A stretch of DNA of 64,000 nucleotides from 2-01-FULL-39-10-A sp964525395 (GCA_964525395.1 CAZGGU010000001.1:51241-115240); one strand, 5' to 3'. Positions 32,880 through 42,644 are shown, counted from the stretch's first letter. Made by a program: numbers and translations. Notes: generated from the sequence alone by a model not told the origin.

Positions 32880-33511
32880 ATGAATGAGAATTCGCAGGGC
32901 ATCGACCCTGAATCTATTGCAGATCATGAAACTGGAATTGATCAATTCGTTCACGACCGACTGTTGGAAATCCCTGAAGCGCTAAAATCAGGACGACAGC
33001 AGACTCTACCTTTAATATTTATACTAATCGCCCCAACAATAGCCCACACACTCTTTCCTCATCCGAGCCAAGATATTTCGAAAGGCTTCTTGGAAAAATG
33101 CTTGAACCGAGAGTCTTTAAAGTAATTTCAATACCTTTGGACGAAAATCAAAGAATAATCGAAAAAATAAAATCTACATTAGAAACAAACGATGAAGACC
33201 TTAGACATTTAGAATATGCAACTCCTCATAAACAAGCAACTTCAAAGCACATGGTTTGGCCAACCAAATTTCCCGATGTATTCTTTCATGTTTTGACTTC
33301 CGATGAAGAAGCTAGCTATGGAACAGAGATAAGCTTTATAACTGTAAACTACAGACCTGAAGACTTAATTAGTATGGCAAAAGCAGCGGGATCAACAACA
33401 ACTGACCCCGTAGTTATGAGTCGTTATCCTGAAATAAAATTTTTTGCAAAAACAGCTAAAAAAAGCGTTACCTCCTTTGAGAGACTTATGAGATTTATTT
33501 CTCGATCATAG
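32880..33511 (+). pseudogene. Frameshifted paralogue of the protein at 31913
   Basis: Two overlapping frames together reproduce a protein like the one at 31913. The first (from 32880) reads MNENSQGIDPE... and keeps paralogue-like sequence up to G-F-L-E-K. The second continues from the ATG at 33098 (M-L-E-P-R-V-F-K) to F-I-T-V-N-Y-R-P-E-D-L and S-F-E-R-L-M-R-F. One added base in the run of A at 33092-33097 would join them into one frame of about 210 residues. Either the gene is decayed, it uses slippage at the A run, or the assembly has a homopolymer error. Its stop overlaps the convergent lepA stop region. Confidence 0.6.
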
Positions 33512-35231
33512 AGAATAGGACATCTTGAGGAAGATCAATTTTTGCAGATTCAGTCATTCTTTCTTTTCCTCTTTTCTGAGCTTCTAAAAGCTTTTTCTTT
33601 CGAGTTACGTCTCCTCCACCTACCACCTTACTACCATGCATTAATACGTCTTTTCTGTATGGAGAAATTTCTTCACGAGCGATGATTACACCATTAATCA
33701 CTGCCTGAATGACTTGTTTTATTTGTTGTCTAGGAAGTTTTTCCTTAAGCATTTCTGCTTTTTCGCGACCAATATATGGAGCTTCATCTCGATATGCGTA
33801 TTCACTTAACACATCAATTGGCATATCATTAATGCGCATTTCAATATTAACTAAATCTGCAGGTCTGTAATCAGACATTTCATAATCAATGCTAGCAAAC
33901 CCATTCGTGATGGATTTTAATTCAGAAGACAAACCGCGGATGAGCATTGTGTAAGGCATCTCATATTTTAGGATTGCATTATTTTGGAAATAAGCAACAT
34001 CTATCATTGTCCCTTTTCTTTTTTGACACGCAGAAATTACATTCCCCACGTAACTAGAAGGAACGAAAATAGTTAAATTCATGTATGGCTCACGCATAGA
34101 CTCGTCACTATTTTTCTCATACTGCACCTGAGGAGAAGTAAGAAATAAATCAACTCCCTCTTCGTTTTTTAATCTTTCGCGAACGATATCGGCATGCAAA
34201 AGTCCTAAAAATCCTACTCGAAAACCACTGCCTAAAAATGAAGAATATTCATCAGTAATAGTAATAGATGTATCATTTAATGCATATTTTGCTAATCCCT
34301 CTTTTAAATTAACTAACTCATTTGTGGTTTTAGGATAAACTCCGAAGAATACCATCGGTAGAGGTTTTTTATAGCCAGGGAGTGGATCGATTTCTCTGTT
34401 TTGCTGATAAACTGTATCTCCCACCTGAGTTTCATGAATATCTTTTATTCCAGTAACTATGTAGCCAATATCTCCTGCTGACATTTTCTTCTGAGGAATC
34501 ATGGTCGGCATAAAATATCCAATTTCTCCAGCATTTGTCGTTTTCTTACTTTGGAAAAATGTAATACGCTCTGCATGATTTATTTCCCCATCCATAATTC
34601 TGACATACACTACTACTCCTCTATGCTCATCGTAATAAGCGTCAAATATTAGAGCGCGCAAGGGAGATTCAATACTACCTGCCGGCGGAGGAATAATTTC
34701 AACTATTCTCTGGAGCAAACTTTCCACATTTAAACCAGTCTTAGCAGAAATATAAATTATTTCATTTCTGTCAATTCCAAAAATTTCTTCAAGCTCCTTA
34801 ACCACATCATCAACCCTAGCAGAATCAAGATCAATTTTATTTAAAACTGGGATAATTCTTAGGCCTTCTTTTTGGGCTGCGAAAAAATGCGCTACCGTTT
34901 GGGCCTGAACACCTTGAGTTGCATCAACAAGTAAAATGGCACCTTCGCATGCTGCAAGAGTTCGAGAAACCTCGTAAGAAAAATCCACATGCCCTGGGGT
35001 ATCAATAAGATTTAAAATATAATCCTGTCCATTTAGTGAATAATTCATGCGAACTGGAGCAAGCTTGATAGTAATTCCTCTTGCTTTTTCAATAGGGTTG
35101 GAGTCCAAATACTGTTCTCCGATTTTATTTATAGTTAAAGTTTTGGTAATTTCCAAAAATCTATCAGCTAATGTAGATTTTCCATGGTCCACATGAGCGA
35201 TAATTGCGAAATTTCTGATATTAGAATTCAT
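33495..35231 (-). CDS. lepA: Elongation factor 4 (LepA), ribosome back-translocase
   Basis: A 578-residue translational GTPase. G1 is A-H-V-D-H-G-K-S-T-L-A-D-R (13-25), the G3 motif is D-T-P-G-H-V-D-F (near 76), and G4 is N-K-I-D-L (near 132). The EF-4-specific C-terminal part shows the characteristic R-K-D-V-L-M-H-G and the lysine-rich tail (K-K-L-L-E-A-Q-K-R-G-K-E-R-M). A TATAAT box lies 8 bases before the ATG. The 3' end overlaps the pseudogene by 17 bases. Confidence 0.96.
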   Translation of the reverse strand: MNSNIRNFAIIAHVDHGKSTLADRFLEITKTLTINKIGEQYLDSNPIEKARGITIKLAPVRMNYSLNGQDYILNLIDTPGHVDFSYEVSRTLAACEGAILLVDATQGVQAQTVAHFFAAQKEGLRIIPVLNKIDLDSARVDDVVKELEEIFGIDRNEIIYISAKTGLNVESLLQRIVEIIPPPAGSIESPLRALIFDAYYDEHRGVVVYVRIMDGEINHAERITFFQSKKTTNAGEIGYFMPTMIPQKKMSAGDIGYIVTGIKDIHETQVGDTVYQQNREIDPLPGYKKPLPMVFFGVYPKTTNELVNLKEGLAKYALNDTSITITDEYSSFLGSGFRVGFLGLLHADIVRERLKNEEGVDLFLTSPQVQYEKNSDESMREPYMNLTIFVPSSYVGNVISACQKRKGTMIDVAYFQNNAILKYEMPYTMLIRGLSSELKSITNGFASIDYEMSDYRPADLVNIEMRINDMPIDVLSEYAYRDEAPYIGREKAEMLKEKLPRQQIKQVIQAVINGVIIAREEISPYRKDVLMHGSKVVGGGDVTRKKKLLEAQKRGKERMTESAKIDLPQDVLFSMIEK

Positions 35232-35268
35232 AGCTTTGTATTATATCTTTTCTAAGAGGCACAAACAA

Positions 35269-36987
35269 TTATTGAGAGATTTTCGTCTCAATAATTTTTT
35301 CACTTTTTCCAATAACTTCACGCCATCCACTTAGCCGTTTAAATAATAATAAGAATACACTAGCTTCTTTTACATTAAAGACCCAGGTTAAGAAAAAGTA
35401 GATTGCAAAACCAATAAGACTTGATATTCCAGTCAGGAGAATTAGGTTAATTGTTTTAGTAGTATCAAAAACTAATTGATCTAAAAGTTTTATTGGGATA
35501 TATAAAGCTAACCCCATGAAGAAAGCACAAATAAAAATTTTAATTTGAGGTAGGAAAAATTCTCTGAAATTAAATATTTTAATTTTTTTATTTAAAAATA
35601 TTAAAAGTACTACTAAATTGAAAATGTAGCCAATTGAATATGCAAACGCTAATGATTCGACTCCCACAGGAATTAGTCTAAAACGAGATGAATGATAAAA
35701 ATCATTTAATACCTGAAGATTTGCTCCCCAATATGAAACGAAAAGCAAACTAAGACCGATCATAATTGCTGTAGAAATCGCACCGATAATTAGCGGAGTC
35801 TTAGTGTCTTGCAGAGCATAAAAAGCTCGGGAAACAAGATAAATTAATGCTACTGCGAAAATTGACAATGAAAAGTAAGCAAGAGTTCTTCCTGTTAAAA
35901 CTGTAGCTTCCCAGTCAAATTGTGATGCTCCGAAAATAAGACGCACTACTGGAATTCGAAGTATCAAAAACAAAACAGACACAGGAATAATTAGATATAA
36001 GATTTGATTAAAACTGGCCATAAAAGTAGATCGGAAAATATCCAATCTTTCTCTTTCCCTAGATAAAACTGGGAGCGCGGCTTGGGCAATTGTCTGACCA
36101 AATAAAACGATTGGAGCAAAAGAAAGTGTCAGCGCATAATCATAAATAACGTAGTTTCGTCCTGCTGAAGGAAGGAAAGAAATAATCGAAACTGTCACCA
36201 AAGTTCCTAGCTGAAAAACGAAAAGAGAAAGTGTTCTAGGCCACATTAATTTTGCAACTTGCTTAACCCCAGAAACATCAAGGGATAGGGACGGAATAAA
36301 TTTAAAACCGACACTTCTCATCATCGGTATTTGAAAGAGGGCATAAATAGCTGCACCGATAATAACCCCAATCGCTGGCGCATATATCCCAAACTCTGGA
36401 GTTAATAAAATTATTCCTATAATAATTCCTAGGTTATAAAGAGCAGCGGCCAAACCAGGAACTAAAAAATGATTATGAGACTGAAGTATTGCGGAGAAAA
36501 ATGTAGCAACTAGAAATATTAATTGCCCAAAGATGATTATTCTCATAAGGTTTACCATCAGAGACATTTGAGAAACACTGTAACCATCTCCCAAATTTAA
36601 AAGACTTAAAAAAGCAGGAGCGAATATAAAAAGTATTAACGATATTCCGCCGAAAAATATAAATCCAAGCACCAAAAGCGTAGATGCCATTCTATTGGCC
36701 TCTTCAGTTTTATTTTTTCCTAAAAGATCAGCAAAAACTGGTATAAATGCTGCATAAAGAGCACCTGCTATTATTAATTGAAATAAGAAATCTGGCAATT
36801 TCGATGAGGCGAGGTAGACTCCAAGAGTGTCAGATGCTCCAAAATTTCCCACCAAAAGTCTCTGTCGAAACAACCCAAAAATCTGCGACAAAAGCGCAGT
36901 AGCCATTAAAATAAAGGCTGCCGAAAGAATACTCGTCTGCTTTTTTAGTAAAACAGAAATGCCTTTTTGAAAGAAACGTAAGGGCAT
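35269..36987 (-). CDS. murJ: Lipid II flippase MurJ (MviN)
   Basis: A 572-residue protein with about 14 helices that moves lipid II across the membrane for wall synthesis. Family marks: G-L-x-R-Q-R-L-L near the start, A-F-I-P-V-F-A-D-L-L near residue 85, and the loop F-x-P-S-L-S. I choose the ATG at 36987 (MPLRFFQKG) because the longer frame runs back through the divergent rpsT start and promoter and reads unlike MurJ. It is divergent from rpsT with a 51-base gap. Confidence 0.9.
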   Translation of the reverse strand: MPLRFFQKGISVLLKKQTSILSAAFILMATALLSQIFGLFRQRLLVGNFGASDTLGVYLASSKLPDFLFQLIIAGALYAAFIPVFADLLGKNKTEEANRMASTLLVLGFIFFGGISLILFIFAPAFLSLLNLGDGYSVSQMSLMVNLMRIIIFGQLIFLVATFFSAILQSHNHFLVPGLAAALYNLGIIIGIILLTPEFGIYAPAIGVIIGAAIYALFQIPMMRSVGFKFIPSLSLDVSGVKQVAKLMWPRTLSLFVFQLGTLVTVSIISFLPSAGRNYVIYDYALTLSFAPIVLFGQTIAQAALPVLSRERERLDIFRSTFMASFNQILYLIIPVSVLFLILRIPVVRLIFGASQFDWEATVLTGRTLAYFSLSIFAVALIYLVSRAFYALQDTKTPLIIGAISTAIMIGLSLLFVSYWGANLQVLNDFYHSSRFRLIPVGVESLAFAYSIGYIFNLVVLLIFLNKKIKIFNFREFFLPQIKIFICAFFMGLALYIPIKLLDQLVFDTTKTINLILLTGISSLIGFAIYFFLTWVFNVKEASVFLLLFKRLSGWREVIGKSEKIIETKISQ

Positions 36988-37003
36988 AAAACACAAAACT
37001 AGC

Positions 37004-37032
37004 TTGCGAATATCAGTATAGCATGCTAAAAT
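37004..37032 (+). promoter_or_regulatory. rpsT promoter
   Basis: TTGCGA (37004-37009), exactly 17 bases, TAAAAT (37027-37032) with a TG two bases upstream, then 6 bases to the ATG at 37039. This is a high-quality leaderless promoter of a ribosomal protein gene. Confidence 0.65.
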
Positions 37033-37038
37033 GCGTGC

Positions 37039-37281
37039 ATGCCAGTAACAAAACAAGCCCGTAAAAAGTTAAGAAAAGATAAAAAAAGAACAGAAAAAAA
37101 CCTCAAAATAAAAGAAGGTTTTAAAAAGGCTGTTAAAAACACACGAAAGAATCCAACTCCTAAAAAACTTTCTGAAGCTGCAAAAGTTATCGACAAGGCT
37201 GCAAAAAATGGAACAATTCATAAAAACAAAGCAGCTAGACTTAAGTCTAGATTAGCAAAAGCTTCAAAGGCCTCAAAATAA
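37039..37281 (+). CDS. rpsT: 30S ribosomal protein S20
   Basis: An 80-residue, strongly basic protein of long helices (R-K-K-L-R-K-D-K-K-R-T-E-K-N, then G-F-K-K-A-V-K-N-T near 28), ending in A-A-R-L-K-S-R-L-A-K-A. It is one of the early 16S-binding proteins, and its length is normal. The start is 6 bases after a -10 box, so a Shine-Dalgarno sequence is not used. It is divergent from murJ. Confidence 0.92.
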   Translation: MPVTKQARKKLRKDKKRTEKNLKIKEGFKKAVKNTRKNPTPKKLSEAAKVIDKAAKNGTIHKNKAARLKSRLAKASKASK

Positions 37282-37350
37282 GATTTTCAAAGCTAAAAAA
37301 CCTATTTTTTCTTTGACAAAAACCTCAAAAAACCATATGCTTAAAGTAGC

Positions 37351-37890
37351 ATGCAATCTACTGCCTCAATCAATTTACTTAAGCATAAAACTAATCTCAT
37401 AGATGAAATCATTAAGTGGGCATTTAATATCGGTAGGCTTTTAATTATTATCGTAGAAATAGTCGCTTTTTCTGCTTTTATATATCGATTTTCTTTGGAC
37501 AGAAGGCTGGTAGACCTGCATGACAGCATCGAACAAAAACAAAATACCATTGCAGCACTTGAAAAGCAGGAAAGTGAATTCCGTGCACTTCAGGAAAGAA
37601 TCTCACTTAGCACTGTCTCTTTCATCCAAGGAACAAGATACGTAGATGTTTTAAATAAAATTGTATCCCTAACTCCTTCAGGAATAAAATATAATTCTTT
37701 TGTAATAGGAGCTAATAAAATTGAAATCATCTTAGATGCAAATTCGATGTCCAACTTTTCTTCCCTCCTAAAATCACTCCAAGAATATGATCAAGTTGAC
37801 TCAGTTAATGTGACACAAATCGATAGCAAAAATAACAGCGTCACTATAAATATGACAATCACACTTAAACCAAAACCGATAACAACATGA
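37351..37890 (+). CDS. pilN: PilN-like type IV pilus assembly protein
   Basis: A 179-residue bitopic protein. The head S-I-N-L-L-K (6-11) is the PilN motif that docks onto PilM in the cytoplasm. One helix follows (about 30-48), a coiled coil (50-90), and an alpha-beta domain that ends in D-S-V-N-V-T-Q-I-D and N-M-T-I-T-L. A promoter TTGACA (37313-37318), 17 bases, TATGCT (37336-37341) precedes the ATG by 9 bases. It overlaps pilO by 4 bases. PilN/PilO form the inner-membrane ring of the pilus machine; pilM was not seen here. Confidence 0.75.
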   Translation: MQSTASINLLKHKTNLIDEIIKWAFNIGRLLIIIVEIVAFSAFIYRFSLDRRLVDLHDSIEQKQNTIAALEKQESEFRALQERISLSTVSFIQGTRYVDVLNKIVSLTPSGIKYNSFVIGANKIEIILDANSMSNFSSLLKSLQEYDQVDSVNVTQIDSKNNSVTINMTITLKPKPITT

Positions 37891-38486
37891 AAAATATTTT
37901 TAAAAAATCAAATTACGAAAAATACTATAAAGATTTTATTCCTTACATTAAAAAGGATAAAAACAAACAATACATAAGTATTATATTAACTCTTGGCGTT
38001 TCTATATTTTTCCTTATATTTGCAATCAATCCAACAATCACAACTATTGTAAAATTAAAAAAAGATTTAAAGGATAGTGAATTCGTAGAACAAGCTTTGG
38101 AGAAAAAGATTGCCAACATGTCTTCTCTATTTCAACAAAGAGAAAAAATAAAAAGTGATATTCCTTTGATCCTAGAAGCTGTCCCTCAAAATCCAGAAGC
38201 AACTATTCTCTTTGCTCAGATGCAATCCATCGCTGACTCCTCATCGGTAAACTTAACAAACGAAAGCACTACCGATGTTCCACTTGATTATTCAAATGCA
38301 TCTGATAGTGCTTCGTTTAATTTTCAGGTGACTGCGTCTGGCCCATATGAAAACGTTTATGAATTTCTATCAAATCTAACAAATATGCAGAGAGCAGTTT
38401 CGATTGAATCAATTAACATTAATAATTCTACACAAGGAGATGGAATCGATGCAGCAATTATAGGTACGACATTTTATAAAAAATGA
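37887..38486 (+). CDS. pilO: PilO-like type IV pilus assembly protein
   Basis: A 199-residue bitopic protein with one helix (about 30-50), a coiled coil (about 50-95, with L-K-K-D-L-K-D-S and Q-Q-R-E-K-I-K-S) and a ferredoxin-like beta domain (about 105-199) with A-S-G-P-Y-E-N-V-Y-E-F-L-S-N-L, a classic PilO pattern. It pairs with PilN (ATGA overlap) and precedes two short membrane proteins in the same operon. It would bridge the inner-membrane ring to the outside. Confidence 0.75.
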   Translation: MKNIFKKSNYEKYYKDFIPYIKKDKNKQYISIILTLGVSIFFLIFAINPTITTIVKLKKDLKDSEFVEQALEKKIANMSSLFQQREKIKSDIPLILEAVPQNPEATILFAQMQSIADSSSVNLTNESTTDVPLDYSNASDSASFNFQVTASGPYENVYEFLSNLTNMQRAVSIESININNSTQGDGIDAAIIGTTFYKK

Positions 38487-38857
38487 AACAAAAAGATATT
38501 TTAATTATTTTAATTCCTGTCTTCATTATTACAATTCTTTGGGTCATATTTAGTATCTATCACAACTACGTAACTTCAACAATTAAAGATCCTCTGACTT
38601 ATCAAATAATTCCCATCGATGGTTCGTTTAACACCGAAGGCATAAACATGATCAAAAGCAGAAAAAACTTTGACCCTGCTTATACTTTTCAAGGAACTTC
38701 GGAAACTTCTCCAACGCCAACAATAGAAGAAGTCACACCCATTGAAGAAGAAATTTCAGTAACGCCCAGTCCAACTTCCACGTCAAACTCTAGCACAAAT
38801 ACTTCAACGCCCACCCCAACTGACGAGATTATTCCAGATAATGAAACTCCAGAATGA
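38483..38857 (+). CDS. Anchored protein with Thr/Pro-rich tail (PilP position)
   Basis: A 124-residue protein. One helix (7-27) is followed by a short segment (I-I-P-I-D-G-S-F-N) and an extended, Thr/Ser/Pro/Glu-rich disordered tail. It lies where PilP or other PilO partners are found, between PilO and an FN3-like protein, with 4-base overlaps on both sides, so it belongs to the pilus operon. No homology to PilP beta-domain is visible. Confidence 0.55.
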   Translation: MKQKDILIILIPVFIITILWVIFSIYHNYVTSTIKDPLTYQIIPIDGSFNTEGINMIKSRKNFDPAYTFQGTSETSPTPTIEEVTPIEEEISVTPSPTSTSNSSTNTSTPTPTDEIIPDNETPE

Positions 38858-39690
38858 TAAGTATTTCTTTTAAAAAATATTCCTTCGTTATTTTTGCTCT
38901 GCTTTCACTAGGATTATTTTTAACAATTTTTCTTGTGAATAATAGAACCAATTTTTTCTCAAAAGCCTCCACGGGGGATTTTCCTAAAAATATCCAGATT
39001 TCAAACATTACCGATGACTCGGTAACAATTTCATACCAGACTGATGGAAAAGTAATAGGAAATATTATTTTTGGGATTGACCCGGATAACTTAGACTTTA
39101 TCTCCATTGATGACCGAGATCAACTTAATCAGATATCAAACACATATAATTTTCATCATATAACTCTTCGGGGACTTGAACCAAATACTAAATATTTCTT
39201 TTCCATAAATTCGGGGACTAATAATTATCTGAATGAGAACAATTTTTTTGAATTTCAAACCGGTTCTTTGATTACGAAAGAACCTCCTTCTCAAATTCCC
39301 GCTGTAGGTAATGTACTATTGCAAAATGGGACGAGTCCATCTGAAGGAATTATCTATCTAAAAACCAATAATTCTCAATTAACTTCAACTCTTATCAAAA
39401 ACGGCAAGTATATTATTCCACTTAATAGCTTAAGGGATTTAAATTTCGACAATTATTTAACTATCAATCCTAGTGACGATATTTTAATCGAAGCTTTTGC
39501 TAATCAAGAAGGAAATCTATTTGCAACAAAATCTAATGGTCTTAGTCCTGTAAAAGATGTCATTCTTCACGATAATTACAACTATTCAACTATCCATAAA
39601 CCAACGATAAATCAGCTAAAAGAACATGATTCTATTTCACCAACTCCTGAGAAAACCGGGTGGAATATTTTGAGTATTTTTAATCTTTAA
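38854..39690 (+). CDS. Anchored FN3-like domain protein of the pilus operon
   Basis: A 278-residue protein with an N-terminal helix (8-28) and an N-N-R-T-N-F-F-S-K-A type anchor. A fibronectin-III-like domain follows (about 45-135, with I-Q-I-S-N-I-T-D-D-S-V-T-I-S-Y-Q-T and L-E-P-N-T-K-Y-F-F-S-I-N-S-G). A second beta-rich domain (about 145-240) may be a carboxypeptidase-regulatory-like fold. The last residues hold another hydrophobic stretch (GWNILSIFNL). It ends the pilN/pilO operon and is likely exposed outside. Confidence 0.65.
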   Translation: MISISFKKYSFVIFALLSLGLFLTIFLVNNRTNFFSKASTGDFPKNIQISNITDDSVTISYQTDGKVIGNIIFGIDPDNLDFISIDDRDQLNQISNTYNFHHITLRGLEPNTKYFFSINSGTNNYLNENNFFEFQTGSLITKEPPSQIPAVGNVLLQNGTSPSEGIIYLKTNNSQLTSTLIKNGKYIIPLNSLRDLNFDNYLTINPSDDILIEAFANQEGNLFATKSNGLSPVKDVILHDNYNYSTIHKPTINQLKEHDSISPTPEKTGWNILSIFNL

Positions 39691-39739
39691 ATCTCTTAAT
39701 GCAAACGATGATTTCTTTGTTATAATAACTTGATCAATT

Positions 39740-41014
39740 ATGAAAGTTGGAGTTATTGGAGCTGGATTTACTGGTCTTTCCGCAGCGCACAATTTATTAA
39801 AAAAAGGTCACGAGGTTTATCTTTTTGAAAGAGATGAAGCACCAGGAGGCCTTGCGATAGGTTTTGAAGAAAAAAATTGGGATTGGACTTTAGAAAAGCA
39901 TTATCACCACTGGTTTACAAATGACAATTCTGTTTTAGATTTGGCAAAAGAAATTAATTTTCCAGTTGAGATTAAAAGACCTAAAACATCAGTTTATTTG
40001 ACGGATGGAAATATCTATCAACTTGATTCCCCCATCGCACTTCTTAAGTTTAAGAAATTAAGCGTAATTAACCGACTTAGAACTGCAGCTGTTTTAGCTA
40101 GCCTCAGATATAATCCTTTTTGGAAACCTCTAGAGAAAATTAATGCTGAAAAGTTTTTAAAATTAACTCTTGGTAAACAGTCATATGACCTAATCTGGGA
40201 ACCACAACTTTCAAGTAAATTTGGCCTTTATAAAAACGAGGTATCCCTTGCGTGGTTTTGGGCAAGAGTGAAAAAAAGAACCACCAAGCTTGCATATCCT
40301 GAAGGAGGATTTTTAAAATTTGCCAATGCCTTACTTAAAGAAATTGAAAACAATGGAGGAAACATTTTTATGGGCACAGAAATACTAGAAATTAAAAAAG
40401 GTAAAAAAATTATTATAAAAACAAAAGATAAGAAATATGAGTTCGATAAAGTTATAGTCACGCTCCCTTCATTTTACTTTAATCAGATAACACCTGAACT
40501 CCCAGATAGCTATCGCAAAAAACTCATGAATTTAAAAGGACTGGGTGCCATCAACCTTGTTCTCAGGCTTAGAAAACCTTTTTTCAAAAACGGGACCTAT
40601 TGGCTTAGCGTATGTGATAGTAATGCACCAGTTTTAGCAATTGTTGAACATACTAACTTTATGAATAAAAAACATTATAACAATGATCATCTTCTCTATT
40701 TAGGCAACTATCTCCCAGCAAATCATGAATATTTTAAAATGGATAAAAAAGATATTTTAAAAAAATATGACTCATTCATTAGAACTCTTAATAAAGAGTA
40801 CAGGCAAAATTTAATTAGTTTTGAAGCTTTCAAAGTTCCTTTCGCCCAACCAATTATTCCTGTTAACTATTCAAAAATGATACCTCCTTTTGACACACCT
40901 ATTAAGAATCTTTATCTGGCTAATATGCAACAGGTTTATCCATGGGATAGGGGAACAAACTATGCAGTTGAACTAGGAAACAAAATCAGCGACTATATAG
41001 TAAGTGAAAATTAA
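39740..41014 (+). CDS. FAD-dependent oxidoreductase (amine oxidase / UDP-galactopyranose mutase-like)
   Basis: A 424-residue flavoprotein. The N-terminus carries the ADP-binding G-A-G-F-T-G-L-S-A-A motif (8-17) and E-R-D-E-A-P-G-G-L-A (31-40); the C-terminal FAD segment reads N-L-Y-L-A-N-M-Q-Q-V-Y-P-W-D-R-G-T-N. Members oxidise amines or act as NAD(P)/FAD-dependent isomerases or saturases on lipid or sugar substrates. It heads the GT-C cluster (11-base overlap with the next gene), so the substrate is probably a sugar or polyprenyl lipid. TATAAT lies 13 bases upstream. Confidence 0.75.
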   Translation: MKVGVIGAGFTGLSAAHNLLKKGHEVYLFERDEAPGGLAIGFEEKNWDWTLEKHYHHWFTNDNSVLDLAKEINFPVEIKRPKTSVYLTDGNIYQLDSPIALLKFKKLSVINRLRTAAVLASLRYNPFWKPLEKINAEKFLKLTLGKQSYDLIWEPQLSSKFGLYKNEVSLAWFWARVKKRTTKLAYPEGGFLKFANALLKEIENNGGNIFMGTEILEIKKGKKIIIKTKDKKYEFDKVIVTLPSFYFNQITPELPDSYRKKLMNLKGLGAINLVLRLRKPFFKNGTYWLSVCDSNAPVLAIVEHTNFMNKKHYNNDHLLYLGNYLPANHEYFKMDKKDILKKYDSFIRTLNKEYRQNLISFEAFKVPFAQPIIPVNYSKMIPPFDTPIKNLYLANMQQVYPWDRGTNYAVELGNKISDYIVSEN

Positions 41015-42644
41015 GTTATTCCTCCAAAAATACTCATCTGAAATTATTGTTTTAACTTTAGGAATTGGTTTTGGATCATTCTTAATGTTCTCCAGCTTTG
41101 ACAGCGGAAATGGCACACTTATGATCTCAACCAAATCATGGAGTGATTTCGCAAGCCATATTCCACTAATTAGATCGTTTTCACTCGGTCAAAATTTTCC
41201 TCCTGAATTTCCTCTTTTCCCAGGAGAGCACATCAAATACCACTTTCTGTTTTATTTTTTCGTGGGTAACTTAGAAAAAATTGGAATGCCCCTCGGATTT
41301 GCGCTCAATGTTCCCTCCATTATTGGCTTTACATTTTTAACTTTTATGATTTATCTTCTTGCTAAACAAATTTTTAAATCAAAAGCAATCAGCGTGATTA
41401 GTGTAATATTTTTTCTCTTCAACTCTTCACTTTCATTTATCTATTTTTTCCAAAAATTTCCTCTAAATACAAACTCACTTAATCAAATAATTTCTAACTC
41501 TGATTTTCTTTCATTTGCTCCGTATGGAGACGGCATAATAACAGCATTCTGGAATTTAAATATTTACACCAACCAAAGACACCTGGCACTTGCCTTTGGA
41601 TTATCACTCTTTATTATTTATATTGTAATCCAACCTATATTTTCGAAAACAAAAATTGAAACAAAAAAATATATAGCCCTAGGAATTCTTTTGGGATTTT
41701 CTTTCTATTTTCATCTCGCGGCACTTCTAATGACTTCTTTTGTTCTTTTAATGATAATGATTTTATTTTCAAGAATAAGAAAGGAAATTTTTATTCTTTT
41801 ATTAGTTGCAACACTCATTTCTATTCCTCAATATTTATTTCTCACAGCAGAAAAAGGGTTTAGTCCTAAGATTGTTTTTGGATATTTAACATATATTGAT
41901 TTCACAGTCTCAAAATTTATCAATTTCTGGATCTTTAACCTAGGAGCTTCGATCCTACTTATAATCTTAGGATTTATATTTTCAAATAAAAACCAAAGAA
42001 AAATTTTTGCTGCTTTTTTTATTGTTTTTATAATTGGCAATACTATTCAATTTTCGATTGAAATGGCGGCAAATCATAAATTCTTTAATTATTTTATTGT
42101 GATTGGAAATATGTTTTCTGCTTTTGCGTTATTTACTCTTTGGAGAAAGAAAAATATTTTAAAACCAATCGTAGTTTTTCTTTTTTTCTTGATGATTTTT
42201 GGAGGAATAATAGACTTCTTTCCACTCTACAACGACAAAAAAATCACAGTTTCCGACTACAAACAGAATATCACATCTTCGTGGATAGTTGAACATACTC
42301 CCAAAGACTCAATATTTTTGAATACAAATTTTTTATATGATCCTGCTTCTCTTGCAGGGAGAAAAATCTATATGGGATGGCCATATTTTGCGTGGTCACA
42401 GGGATATGACACGCTTGCTCGAACAGAACTCATTAAGCGAATGCTTGATGTAAATGACAAAATAATTGCATGCAACTTATTAGAAGAAAATAATATTGAT
42501 TATGTTGAAATAAGAATTCAAAACCCACCAGACCCAAATATTCCCCCCATCTCCTCCATATTTAATGAAAATTTCAAAAGCTCTTTTACCGACAATTCAA
42601 CAAATACTAATATTTATGAGGTCAAGAATAACTGCAAACCATGA
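41004..42644 (+). CDS. GT-C-like polytopic membrane protein
   Basis: A 546-residue protein with about 11 helices and a soluble C-terminal segment (about 420-546). The first outer loop holds K-S-W-S-D-F-A-S-H-I-P-L-I-R-S-F, with S-D-x-x-x-H in the place of the catalytic GT-C acid motif. The C-terminal soluble segment has Y-M-G-W-P-Y-F-A-W-S-Q-G-Y-D, as in DUF2298-related proteins. It overlaps both neighbours. Probably a glycosyltransferase using polyprenyl-linked sugars, outside the membrane. Acceptor unknown. Confidence 0.6.
   Translation: MKIKLFLQKYSSEIIVLTLGIGFGSFLMFSSFDSGNGTLMISTKSWSDFASHIPLIRSFSLGQNFPPEFPLFPGEHIKYHFLFYFFVGNLEKIGMPLGFALNVPSIIGFTFLTFMIYLLAKQIFKSKAISVISVIFFLFNSSLSFIYFFQKFPLNTNSLNQIISNSDFLSFAPYGDGIITAFWNLNIYTNQRHLALAFGLSLFIIYIVIQPIFSKTKIETKKYIALGILLGFSFYFHLAALLMTSFVLLMIMILFSRIRKEIFILLLVATLISIPQYLFLTAEKGFSPKIVFGYLTYIDFTVSKFINFWIFNLGASILLIILGFIFSNKNQRKIFAAFFIVFIIGNTIQFSIEMAANHKFFNYFIVIGNMFSAFALFTLWRKKNILKPIVVFLFFLMIFGGIIDFFPLYNDKKITVSDYKQNITSSWIVEHTPKDSIFLNTNFLYDPASLAGRKIYMGWPYFAWSQGYDTLARTELIKRMLDVNDKIIACNLLEENNIDYVEIRIQNPPDPNIPPISSIFNENFKSSFTDNSTNTNIYEVKNNCKP

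Noticed and set aside
36987..37056. Longer murJ start at 37056
   Set aside because: It reads through the divergent rpsT start and promoter and looks unlike MurJ; ATG at 36987 is better.
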